Positions 8,094-15,111 of a DNA stretch of 51,323 nucleotides are shown piece after piece. A model generated the notes under the pieces. It was not told where the DNA came from, ran no database searches, and saw only the letters and a program-made list of their open reading frames with translations. Location of the stretch: contig NZ_MDSK01000035.1 of assembly GCF_002940205.1 (NCBI RefSeq), forward strand, positions 1-51,323. The letters run 5' to 3'. The DNA is from Xanthomonas arboricola pv. guizotiae (GTDB lineage Bacteria; Pseudomonadota; Gammaproteobacteria; Xanthomonadales; Xanthomonadaceae). Both the position numbers and the translations under genes were made by a program. Within the stretch, counting starts at the first letter, position 1; each line of letters opens with the position of its first letter.

Positions 8094-8435
8094 ATGACGG
8101 CCGCCGCCGCTGCACCGGTCACCACGCCCGATGGCCGGTATCTGATCGTGCGTGGCCGGCTCTGGCGTACCGCCAACCCGCATCTGCGCGAAGACGTGCG
8201 TGCCGGGCTGGTCGGCGCCTTGATGGACGCGCGACGCGCGGTCAAGGCGGCCAGGCGCGACGAGGATGCCGGGCGGCTGGCTGCAGCGCGTGCGGCGGTC
8301 GATCGTGCCAAGACGGCGCTGGGAGAGCGCGGCCCGGTGTGGTGGAGCGATGGTGCCAAGGACTTCAATCGCCATCTGGTCAAGAACACGCCGTACGCTG
8401 ACTGGTTTGCGGCGCTTGCCGCGCCCGATGCCTGA
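8094..8435 (+). CDS. Conserved hypothetical protein
   Basis: 113 residues from ATG 8094. The sequence opens with a DGRYLIVRGRLWRTANPHL segment, has a helical Arg/Ala-rich middle (ARRAVKAARRDEDAGRLAAAR) and ends with a W-W-S-D-G-A-K-D-F-N-R-H segment. It resembles small uncharacterised proteins found widely in proteobacteria; I cannot name a Pfam family with certainty. The ribosome-binding site is weak, consistent with coupling to the DUF1653 gene upstream. A strong hairpin at 8479-8501 closes the unit. Confidence 0.7.
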   Translation: MTAAAAAPVTTPDGRYLIVRGRLWRTANPHLREDVRAGLVGALMDARRAVKAARRDEDAGRLAAARAAVDRAKTALGERGPVWWSDGAKDFNRHLVKNTPYADWFAALAAPDA

Positions 8436-8478
8436 GTGCGCGTTGCCGCAGGCCAGGCGTGCCGCTGCCTGCAACGAC

Positions 8479-8501
8479 AAGGCCCGGGAATCCCGGGCCT
8501 T
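8479..8501. terminator. Strong hairpin in convergent spacer
   Basis: A 10-bp perfect stem AAGGCCCGGG / CCCGGGCCTT with a three-base loop, followed by TTGTCT on the plus strand. It lies between the converging 8094 gene and the nuclease gene and can act in both directions, although the T tract is short. Confidence 0.65.
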
Positions 8502-8560
8502 GTCTGCTGGATCAATGCCCAGCGATGTAGAGCGGCTGGCCAGGCTGCTGCGCTCAGCGC

Positions 8561-8655
8561 CAGGCGGGCATGGCCGGTGCCCGGCATCGGCAAGGGCCAT
8601 TCGGGCACTCTGGTTTCGGACGCGCCATCCGCACCCACCTGACGACTGCTCGCAA
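8561..8655 (+). repeat. Dispersed intergenic repeat, copy A
   Basis: About 95 bp, colinear with 43548-43643 on the same strand. Shared blocks include GGCCGGTGCCCGG, ATCGGCA, TCCGCAC and GACTGCTCGCAA with almost identical spacing. Both copies lie in convergent intergenic regions just after a terminator hairpin. Confidence 0.65.
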
Positions 8656-8706
8656 ATGGCGTCAGCCGCTCTTCATCGACGTGGCTGGAGAAGCGGGCAG
8701 CCGCCC

Positions 8707-9444
8707 TCAACCCAGGTCGCAATTGCTCGGCTGCGGCCAGGTGGTGGCGGGCAGCATGGCCTTGACGGCGGCCGGTGCGGTGATGCCGATGGTGCTGGCG
8801 CCGTGGAGGTCTTCCAGTTCGTCGATGCTGAGGATGTAGCTGTCCAGCGAACCGAGGTTGGCGCTGTTGGGAATCAGCCAGCTGATCGCGCGGGTGCCGC
8901 CGCCCGGGTTGGCGGTGATGATCGTCTTCCAGAAGAAGTCCGGGGTGCGGATGCCGTGGCTGCTTAGGAAGTAATCGTTGGTCGTGTCGCTGTAGATCAC
9001 ACCGCCGTAGACCTGCACGCTGGCGATGTCGCGGTAACACTCGGCCACGTTTTCGGCGCGCACCCAGATGCCCTGGTTGAAGCTGGACACCTGCGGCACG
9101 ATGTTGGACATCAGGTTGGCGCGACGGATGTAGGTCGCGTTGTAGTCCATGTGGTTGGAGGTCACCAGGTGCCCGCGATCGTAGCCGGTGCGCACGCTGG
9201 CGTAGGAGGCGGTGGAGGTCTGGCCGGCGCAGCCGCTGGGCAGTTCGGTGTCCAGATTGAAACTGGACGGGCGCGCGGCCGAGCCGGTATCGGCCTGCAG
9301 CACGTACTCGTAGCTCAACGCGGTGTGGTTGGTGCAGTCGTAGCGCAAGGTGTAGCCGCCCTTGTTGAGGGTGACGACCTGGGCGTTTGCGCTGGCACTG
9401 GCAGCGGTGAACAGCAGAACGGCGAAGAAAGTCCGGAAGCGCAT
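8707..9444 (-). CDS. Secreted DNA/RNA non-specific endonuclease (NUC1 family)
   Basis: 245 residues. The ATG at 9444 (AGGAG upstream) gives a clear signal peptide, MRFRTFFAVLLFTAASASANA, so the enzyme acts in the periplasm or outside the cell. The catalytic motif YDRGHLVTSNHMD matches the D-R-G-H signature of Serratia-nuclease-type ββα-metal enzymes: His is the general base and a downstream Asn (N in IRRANLMSNIVPQ) binds the metal. It would hydrolyse nucleic acids non-specifically, giving nutrient or biofilm-DNA degradation. The far-upstream region contains an unusual set of inverted repeats (9632-9664). Confidence 0.9.
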   Translation of the reverse strand: MRFRTFFAVLLFTAASASANAQVVTLNKGGYTLRYDCTNHTALSYEYVLQADTGSAARPSSFNLDTELPSGCAGQTSTASYASVRTGYDRGHLVTSNHMDYNATYIRRANLMSNIVPQVSSFNQGIWVRAENVAECYRDIASVQVYGGVIYSDTTNDYFLSSHGIRTPDFFWKTIITANPGGGTRAISWLIPNSANLGSLDSYILSIDELEDLHGASTIGITAPAAVKAMLPATTWPQPSNCDLG

Positions 9445-9631
9445 GGGCAGTGAATCTCCTGGAAAATCAATCGGACGCACGACGCCATCGCCGGCTGCCG
9501 GGGGCAGATCGACGCTCAGCGGAACGCGCGCTGATGGGGGACAGTTGGCTCGCTGTCTTAGCGAGCGCGACAGCTATCGCATGCAAATGCTGCTTGGTGG
9601 TGACGTAGGCGTGAGGAATGTGCGGCCGCGC

Positions 9632-9664
9632 CAGTTTTTCCGGCAAAACTGTGACCAGTTTTGC
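9632..9664. repeat. Alternating inverted half-sites (competing hairpins)
   Basis: CAGTTTT at 9632-9638, AAAACTG at 9645-9651 and CAGTTTT at 9656-9662. The middle copy can pair with either neighbour. The right-hand pair extends to a perfect 9-bp inverted repeat GCAAAACTG-TGAC-CAGTTTTGC (9643-9664). It lies about 190 bp upstream of the nuclease start. Confidence 0.6.
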
Positions 9665-9959
9665 GCATTGGTTGGCATACGGCTGTCAGGCAATAAGCGA
9701 GTGGTTATGCCTGGAGCGCACCAATGCGCCGGCCGCGTCGGTCTTTTGCGATGGCGCATAGCTGCGCCATCAGCAGGGCGCGGTCGCTGCTGTCGGACAA
9801 GCACCCGCGTGGAGGTCGGGGTATGCCGGCACCCGCGGTCAGATAGACGGCTGCGGGGATGCAGTCGCGAACACCGTAGTGCCGGTCCTCGGCACAGGAC
9901 GCGCGTGGCTCGCTTTGCAACGGTGCCGGGCCTGCGCTGCGTTCGCCACCGGCGGACAC

Positions 9960-9997
9960 AAAAAACCCCCCCTCCTGCAGTCCATGCAGAAGAGGGC
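9960..9997 (-). terminator. Minus-strand intrinsic terminator
   Basis: On the minus strand, a stem CCCTC..CTGCA / TGCAG.GAGGG with a two-base bulge is followed by GGTTTTTTGTG. It would end a leftward transcript coming from 10000-10350, where no convincing gene is visible. Confidence 0.55.
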
Positions 9998-10348
9998 ATC
10001 GGATACGTCGCGAGACGATCCGCTTGGTCGACTATGCGACCTCTTTTTCCAGTCGCGGTGCGCTCGCAGGCTGCAGCTGGAACAACGAGACCAGCTGGGT
10101 CAGGGGGCTGGAAAAACCGGTTAAGCATCGACAGCGCCACAAGCGTTTGACGATAGTTTTGCCCTATCGAGGCGCCCGATTTGCGTGTTTGAAACAGCTG
10201 CCATCAGCATCTTCGGACATAATCGTCCGCACCCAGGGCCTGCCGATGACCGGCGCAACCGGTGAGGGGAGAGGCAAGGAAAAGCCGAATTTTTCAGCTG
10301 GAAATGGACAAACGCCGCGTTTGCTCTGGGTGCACGCACAAAAATAAA

Positions 10349-10380
10349 GCCACGCACTGGCGAGCCAGGCGTGGCGTTTT
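10349..10380. terminator. Bidirectional intrinsic terminator
   Basis: Stem GCCACGC-A-CTGG / CCAG-GCGTGGC with loop CGAG, followed on the plus strand by GTTTTCTT and on the minus strand by TTTATTTTT. It suits the 3' end of the ridA-like gene, whose stop lies about 120 bp to the right. Confidence 0.8.
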
Positions 10381-10500
10381 CTTGAGTTACTTCGAGCGGG
10401 CGTGGCAGTTACTTATTGCCAGCGCGTTGCGGCCAGCGAAGATTTTGGTTCGGCTGCATGCAGAGGCGACGCGAGACAACCGGCAAGTTACTGGAAACGT

Positions 10501-10902
10501 TTACTGCTGTCGTGTTGGGAGTTTTACCACGACCTTGATCTCGAGCCGGAAGCCGGCCAGCCAGGTCACGCCCACTGCGGTGACGGTGGGGTAGGGTGCC
10601 GGGCCCCAGTAGCTCACCCATGTGTCCCACATGGCCTCGAACACCACGTCGGGGTCGAGCATGAACAGCGTGACGTCGACGACGTCCTGCGTGCTGCAGC
10701 CGGCTGCGGCGAGGATGGCATCGAGATTGGCGAAGGCGCGGGCGATCTCTGCCTCCAGCTCCGGTTCCGGCGAGTCGTCTTCGCGGCTGCCGACCTGGCC
10801 GGCGACGAACAGCAAGCCATCGGCGCGGACTGCCGGCGAATAGCGGTGGCGCTCGTACAGGGCGTGCCGCCCCTGCGGAAAAACTGCCTCACGTGTTGCC
10901 AT
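10501..10902 (-). CDS. RidA/YjgF/YER057c/UK114 family protein
   Basis: 133 residues starting MATREAVFPQGRHALYERHRYSPAVR. The core L-L-F-V-A-G-Q-V-G, the A-F-A-N-L-x-A-I-L-x-A-A-G helix and the D-V-V-x-V-T-L-F-M strand followed by the P-Y-P-T-V-T-A-V-G-V motif are typical of this trimeric family. Archetypal RidA deaminates reactive enamine/imine intermediates; this one has several differences from RidA proper and may belong to another subgroup. The start is fixed by GGAGG five bases upstream. The gene is divergent from a LysR regulator with a T-N11-A-type site between them, so that regulator probably controls it. Confidence 0.88.
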   Translation of the reverse strand: MATREAVFPQGRHALYERHRYSPAVRADGLLFVAGQVGSREDDSPEPELEAEIARAFANLDAILAAAGCSTQDVVDVTLFMLDPDVVFEAMWDTWVSYWGPAPYPTVTAVGVTWLAGFRLEIKVVVKLPTRQQ

Positions 10903-10989
10903 GGTGACCTCCGTCGGGTGTCGAATCGGAACAGGCAGGCAGCGTAGGTGCTTGCCTGCGCGCGATAAATCGGCGATGCCGACCAGCAC

Positions 10990-11008
10990 TGTTTGTAGAA
11001 TCCAAACA
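10990..11008. promoter_or_regulatory. LysR-type binding site
   Basis: Perfect inverted repeat TGTTTG-N7-CAAACA in the 127-bp spacer between the ridA-like gene and its divergent LysR gene, 22 bp before the LysR start. It contains the T-N11-A core usual for LysR-type regulators. Confidence 0.65.
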
Positions 11009-11029
11009 ATCTTGGAGTCGGGAGTGGCG

Positions 11030-11956
11030 ATGGACCGGTTCGACGCGATGCAGGCGTTTGCGCGGGTGGTGGAGACCGGCAGCTTTACCAAGGCGGCCGA
11101 GACCTTGCACATGAGCCGGGCCAGCGTGACCCAGTTGGTGCAGCAGCTGGAGGCACGCCTGCGCGTGGGGCTGCTCAACCGCACCACGCGGCGGGTGCAT
11201 GTCACTGCCGATGGCGCGGCGTACTACGAGCGCGTGCTGCGGCTGCTGGCGGACATGGACGATGCCGAGACCAGCCTGTCCGATGCATCGGCGCTGCCGC
11301 GCGGCCGCCTGCGCGTGGATGTGCCCAGCCCGCTGGCGCGCCTGATCCTGATGCCGGCACTGCCGGCCTTTCATGCGCGTTATCCGGATATCCAGCTGGA
11401 CATGGGCGTAAGCGATCGCCGCGTGGACCTGATCGGCGAGCACGTGGATTGCGTGGTGCGCGGCGGCACCATCACCGATCAGTCGCTGATCGCGCGCCGC
11501 GTGGGCGACCTGCAGGCGGGCATATACGCGGCGCCGGCGTATCTGCAGCGGCTGGGCATGCCGGCACATCCGCGCGAACTGGAAAACACCCGGCACCGCT
11601 GTGTCGGCTTCATGCGCTGGCGCAGCGGCAAGACCGTGCCCTATGTCATGCAGCGCGGCAGCGAAGCGGTGCACCTGCAAGGGCGTTACGTGGTGGCGTC
11701 CGACGACGGCAATGCCTATCTGGCCGCGGGGCTGGCCGGCATGGGCGTGCTGTGGTTGCCGGTGTACATGGCCAGGGCGCATGTGGCCAGTGGCGAACTG
11801 GTGCCGCTGTTCGAGGACTGGCGGATGCAGCCGATGCCGCTGTCGATCGCGTTCCCGCCCAACCGGCATGTCAGCGCCAAGCTGCGTGTGTTCATCGAGT
11901 GGGTGAGTGCGTTGATGGCCGAGCATGCGCCGGTGGAAGCGCCGGCGCTGCGCTGA
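11030..11956 (+). CDS. LysR family transcriptional regulator
   Basis: 308 residues. The N-terminal winged helix-turn-helix is complete (MDRFDAMQAFARVVETGSFTKAAETLHMSRASVTQLVQQLEARL...LLNRTTRRV), followed by a type 2 periplasmic-binding effector domain (GRLRVDVPSPLARLILMPALPAF onward). This belongs to the large 'PgrR/DmlR-like' CrgA subgroup. ATG 11030 is chosen because GGAG lies five bases upstream. It is divergent from the RidA-like gene and a perfect inverted repeat lies just before its start, which fits autorepression and control of the neighbour. Effector unknown. Confidence 0.92.
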   Translation: MDRFDAMQAFARVVETGSFTKAAETLHMSRASVTQLVQQLEARLRVGLLNRTTRRVHVTADGAAYYERVLRLLADMDDAETSLSDASALPRGRLRVDVPSPLARLILMPALPAFHARYPDIQLDMGVSDRRVDLIGEHVDCVVRGGTITDQSLIARRVGDLQAGIYAAPAYLQRLGMPAHPRELENTRHRCVGFMRWRSGKTVPYVMQRGSEAVHLQGRYVVASDDGNAYLAAGLAGMGVLWLPVYMARAHVASGELVPLFEDWRMQPMPLSIAFPPNRHVSAKLRVFIEWVSALMAEHAPVEAPALR

Positions 11957-12063
11957 GCGCGCTGCGGTGCGTGGCTGATGTGATCGATGCCGATGCGGTC
12001 GCCTTTGCCGTCGCCACTGGCCTTGCACGATGCGCGATGCGCGATGCGAAAGAAACTCGAGCC

Positions 12064-12098
12064 GCATTGCCGATCCCACAGCGTGCAATCGGCAATGC
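12064..12098. terminator. Hairpin in LysR/M14 convergent spacer
   Basis: An 11-bp perfect stem GCATTGCCGAT / ATCGGCAATGC with a 13-base loop lies between the LysR stop (11956) and the M14 peptidase stop (12105). No clear T tract. Just before it, about 12027-12047, GATGCGC is repeated three times in tandem. Confidence 0.5.
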
Positions 12099-12104
12099 GC
12101 AGGG

Positions 12105-13952
12105 TCACTCCGCCAGCTGACGCCGCACCGGATAACGCCAGCCGGTGATCGCCGCATACGGCGAGCGCGCATAGATCCATTGCAGCCGCGCATCGCCATC
12201 GGCGCGGAATGCGGCATCGTCTGCGAGCTTGCGTTCGAAGGCGGCGCGCAGGGCGGCATCGTTGCGCAGCACGCGCTCGCTGACGTCCACCAGCTCGGCG
12301 CCGTACAGGCCGCTGTCGGGGCTGCCGGCATTGCGGAAACGTCCGCTGGCCAGCAACGAGTCGCTGCTCTGCGGCTCCAGCAACGCGGCCGCCAGCATGC
12401 GCATCGGTTGATCGGCAGGTACGCGGACGCTGCCGGCGGCGAAGGTTTCTTCCACGTGCTCGGCATGCGGCGTTTGCATGCCGGCATCCTTCACTACGCG
12501 GATCTGCTGCACCTGGAGCTGGCGCGGCTGCTGCAGGCGTTCGTAAGTGATGCCGTGCGCCTTGAGCAGTTCCACCACATCGTCGTTGCCGGGCGGGATC
12601 CACCAGGCCAGCGGGTAGCGCACCGCCTGGGTCTGGCGATAGCCGATCACCGGCATGGTCCAGGTTTCATCGCGACCCTCCCAGCGCAGTTCCTGCCGCC
12701 CGGACACCGGCGACAACGCGCGGGTGTGGCTCACGCCCTTGAACGGCACCTGGGCAATCGGCTGTGGCAGGCGTTCCCAGGCCACCATCAGTTCCTGCGG
12801 GCCGGCGGCGCGATCGGCGCGCTTGGCCGCATCGATGTTGCCTGCATCGCGGGCAACCACGCGCAGTGCTGCTTCCAGCAGCACATAGTCGCCCAGCACG
12901 CGCTGCCGGTACGGCTTCAGGCGATGGTTCTCCACCAGCACGGTGGGGATGCCGGCGAAGTCGCCATACCCGGTGGAATAGCGCGGGCCTTCCGGCGCGT
13001 AGCGCAGGCCCGAGCGCGGCTCGTCCTCGTCGATCAGGCTCGGGTAGATGGCCGGTTCGTGGCCCTGTTTGCGTAATGCGGTGTTCACCGCCGGCGTAAA
13101 GCCTTGCCGCAGCCAGTCGGCAGTGGCGCGCGAGCGCGCATAGGTGCCCCAGCCGGCGAAGGTGAAGGTGATGTCGTACTGATGATCCAGCCCACCGCTG
13201 ACATGCAGGTCGATATACAGCGCCGGATCCAGGCGATGCAGCAACGCGACCATCGCGCGCGTTTCCGGCGCTTCCAGGGTGAGGTAGTCGCGGTTGAGAT
13301 TGATGCCGCGCGTGGTGGTGTTCCAGCCCAGTTGCTGCGGGCCACGCAATGCGGCGCCAATCAGCGGGCCGCGCTGCTCGTGGCCGTCGGCATTGAAGAT
13401 CGGCACGAACACCAGATCCACCTGGTCGAGCAGGTGATCCTTGCCGCGTTGCGCGATATCGCGCAGCAGCATCAGGCCGGCCTCCTTGCCATCGATCTCG
13501 CCGGCGTGGATGCCGGCCTGCGCCAGCACCACCGGTTTGCCGGGCGCGCCCTTGTGTGCGCGGACCAGCAGCAGGTCGCGGCCCTCGCTGCTCTTGCCGA
13601 ACACCTCCAGCGACAGCAGCGGCGAGGCGGCGACCAGGCGTTCCAGCCACGCGCGCGTCTCGTCATAGCTGGGGGTGCTGGCGAAAGCGTTGCGCTCTGC
13701 CGGCGTGCTCCACGGATCGTCCGGTGTGACGATCAACGCCTCGCTGGCCCCGTGCCAGGCGCGTACCGGCGGCAGTGGCGCGCGGGTGTCGATGGGCTGC
13801 GCGCTGGCCTGTGCAGCGCTGAACAGGGTTGCGGCGAGCAGGCCGGCAGCGGCACGCGTGGTGCTGCGGCTGGCGGGCCCGGCGGCGTTGTCGGAAGCGG
13901 GTGCGGGAGGGTGCGAGGCGTGTGGGGCAAAGGGGCGTGTATCGGAGGTCAT
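12105..13952 (-). CDS. Exported M14-family metallocarboxypeptidase-like protein
   Basis: 615 residues from ATG 13952. Residues about 25-51 (SRSTTRAAAGLLAATLFSAAQASA) form an export signal after a Pro/Ala-rich start. The peptidase core has the zinc triad H149-x-x-E152 (GIHAGEIDGKEAG) and H250 (YIDLHVSGG), plus a G-I-N-L-N-R-D-Y segment supplying the substrate-binding Asn/Arg pair. A long C-terminal region of about 300 residues follows the catalytic domain. It would be a periplasmic or secreted zinc peptidase acting on peptides. The long upstream frame to 14219 is discarded because it lacks protein character and would bury the signal. Confidence 0.85.
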   Translation of the reverse strand: MTSDTRPFAPHASHPPAPASDNAAGPASRSTTRAAAGLLAATLFSAAQASAQPIDTRAPLPPVRAWHGASEALIVTPDDPWSTPAERNAFASTPSYDETRAWLERLVAASPLLSLEVFGKSSEGRDLLLVRAHKGAPGKPVVLAQAGIHAGEIDGKEAGLMLLRDIAQRGKDHLLDQVDLVFVPIFNADGHEQRGPLIGAALRGPQQLGWNTTTRGINLNRDYLTLEAPETRAMVALLHRLDPALYIDLHVSGGLDHQYDITFTFAGWGTYARSRATADWLRQGFTPAVNTALRKQGHEPAIYPSLIDEDEPRSGLRYAPEGPRYSTGYGDFAGIPTVLVENHRLKPYRQRVLGDYVLLEAALRVVARDAGNIDAAKRADRAAGPQELMVAWERLPQPIAQVPFKGVSHTRALSPVSGRQELRWEGRDETWTMPVIGYRQTQAVRYPLAWWIPPGNDDVVELLKAHGITYERLQQPRQLQVQQIRVVKDAGMQTPHAEHVEETFAAGSVRVPADQPMRMLAAALLEPQSSDSLLASGRFRNAGSPDSGLYGAELVDVSERVLRNDAALRAAFERKLADDAAFRADGDARLQWIYARSPYAAITGWRYPVRRQLAE

Positions 13953-14370
13953 GTGGGACGTACGGGATCTCGATTGAGGGGGAACGTGGCAAGGCTTGCT
14001 GCTCCTGGGTGGCGGCACCGGCAGCGGCGTTCGGCGGGCGGCATGCCGCATCGATCTGTTGCAGCGGGCTGCGTGGGTCGGAGGGCTGGTCATTCCCTGG
14101 GCGCGGGTCGCGCGGTGCAGGGAGTTCCCTGTCTCCGGCGCTGCAGCAACAGCAGGACATTTTCGTAATACAGTAACGTTTGACGGGCCGCGCCCGCGTC
14201 GACGGTCGCGCAGCCGCACCGGGCAGCCTGCTTCCTGTGGTGCTGTCGTCCGAGCGGGATCGCACCGCGCGTTCGCCGCTCCGGTTGGCGCTTACGCGGC
14301 GTCGCCCGGTTTACTGCAAGCGTTGAAAGCAATGTGATAACGTATCATTTTGTTAAGCCATTGCCTTGCC
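13953..14370. other. Divergent promoter region, M14 peptidase / ABC operon
   Basis: About 418 bp between the divergent M14 and ABC genes. The only clear structure is the TGATA-ACG-TATCA palindrome at 14335-14347 just before the ABC operon. No coding region could be supported. Confidence 0.5.
14335..14347. promoter_or_regulatory. Candidate metal-regulator operator
   Basis: Perfect inverted repeat TGATA-ACG-TATCA in an AT-rich pocket (AATGTGATAACGTATCATTT), 24 bp before the ABC ATPase start. The AATGTGATA half resembles Zur/Fur half-sites (AATGTTATA; TGATAAT). This would suit control of a TonB-receptor operon by metal, but the match is partial. Confidence 0.45.
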
Positions 14371-15111
14371 ATGCTTTCCAGTTCTCAAGCCGCCCCCGCC
14401 ATCTCGATCAGCAACCTGCACGTGGCCTACCGCGGCCGCGCCGTGCTGCAGGGGCTGGATCTGCAGGTCGCCCCTGGCAGTGTCTACGCCTTGCTGGGCG
14501 GCAATGGCGCCGGCAAGTCCTCCACGCTTTCCAGCTTGCTCGGCTTCGTCAAACCCACCTCCGGCAGCCTGCGGGTCGATGGCATCGACCCGGTCGCCGA
14601 CCCTGGCGGCGCGCGTGCGCGGCTGGCCTATCTGCCGGAAAACGTCGCGCTCTACGAGCACCTGAGCGCGCTGGAAAATGCCGACTACCTGCTCGCGCTG
14701 GCCGGCCAGCGCCGCGGCCAGGCCGAGATCGGCCAGGCGCTGGCCGCTGCAGGTCTGCAGCATGAGGCCTGGCGCCAGCGGCTGGCGGGGTTTTCCAAGG
14801 GCATGCGCCAGAAGGTGGCGATTGCGGTGGCCACACTGCGCCAGGTGCCGGTGCTGCTGCTGGACGAGCCCACCTCTGGTCTGGACCCGCGCGCCATTGG
14901 TGACTTCAACCGCTTGGTGAGCAGCGTGCGCGAGCGCGGTGGCGCGGTGCTGATGGTGACGCATGACCTGCTCGGCGCAGTGGATGTCGCCGACCGGATC
15001 GGGTTCCTGGAACACGGGCGCATTGCCGAAGACATCGGTGCCGGCGACAGCGGCTTCGACGTACGCAGCTTGCATGCGCGCTTTGCGCGTGAGCAGGATC
15101 GGGCTGCATGA
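14371..15111 (+). CDS. ABC transporter ATP-binding protein (NosF/ABC-2 type)
   Basis: 246 residues from ATG 14371. All ATPase motifs are present: Walker A GGNGAGKS (43-50), Q-loop position written YLPEN (Glu at 90, as in ABC-2/NosF-type ATPases), signature FSKGM (141-145), Walker B VLLLDEP (161-167) and H-loop H198. It energises the two membrane proteins encoded downstream; the next start overlaps its stop by ATGA. The four-gene layout (ATPase, two DUF3526 permeases, TonB receptor) suggests a cell-envelope transport system for a metal complex or similar ligand. Confidence 0.93.
   Translation: MLSSSQAAPAISISNLHVAYRGRAVLQGLDLQVAPGSVYALLGGNGAGKSSTLSSLLGFVKPTSGSLRVDGIDPVADPGGARARLAYLPENVALYEHLSALENADYLLALAGQRRGQAEIGQALAAAGLQHEAWRQRLAGFSKGMRQKVAIAVATLRQVPVLLLDEPTSGLDPRAIGDFNRLVSSVRERGGAVLMVTHDLLGAVDVADRIGFLEHGRIAEDIGAGDSGFDVRSLHARFAREQDRAA

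Larger units (their letters stand above)
9445..10500. other. 1-kb gene-poor region with hairpins and terminators
   Basis: No reading frame here has convincing protein character. It contains a GCTCGCT/AGCGAGC hairpin near 9549-9567, three alternating CAGTTTT/AAAACTG half-sites (9632-9664), a minus-strand terminator (9960-9997) and a strong two-way terminator (10349-10380). On the minus strand just before the first terminator, a short frame reads FSSPLTQLVSLFQLQPASAP and stops, possibly a gene relic. An unannotated small RNA between 10000 and 10340 on the minus strand is possible. Confidence 0.45.

Noticed and set aside
9574..10140. A 188-codon minus-strand protein
   Set aside because: Arg/Pro-rich with no hydrophobic core, no ribosome-binding site, and interrupted by a terminator hairpin at 9960-9997.
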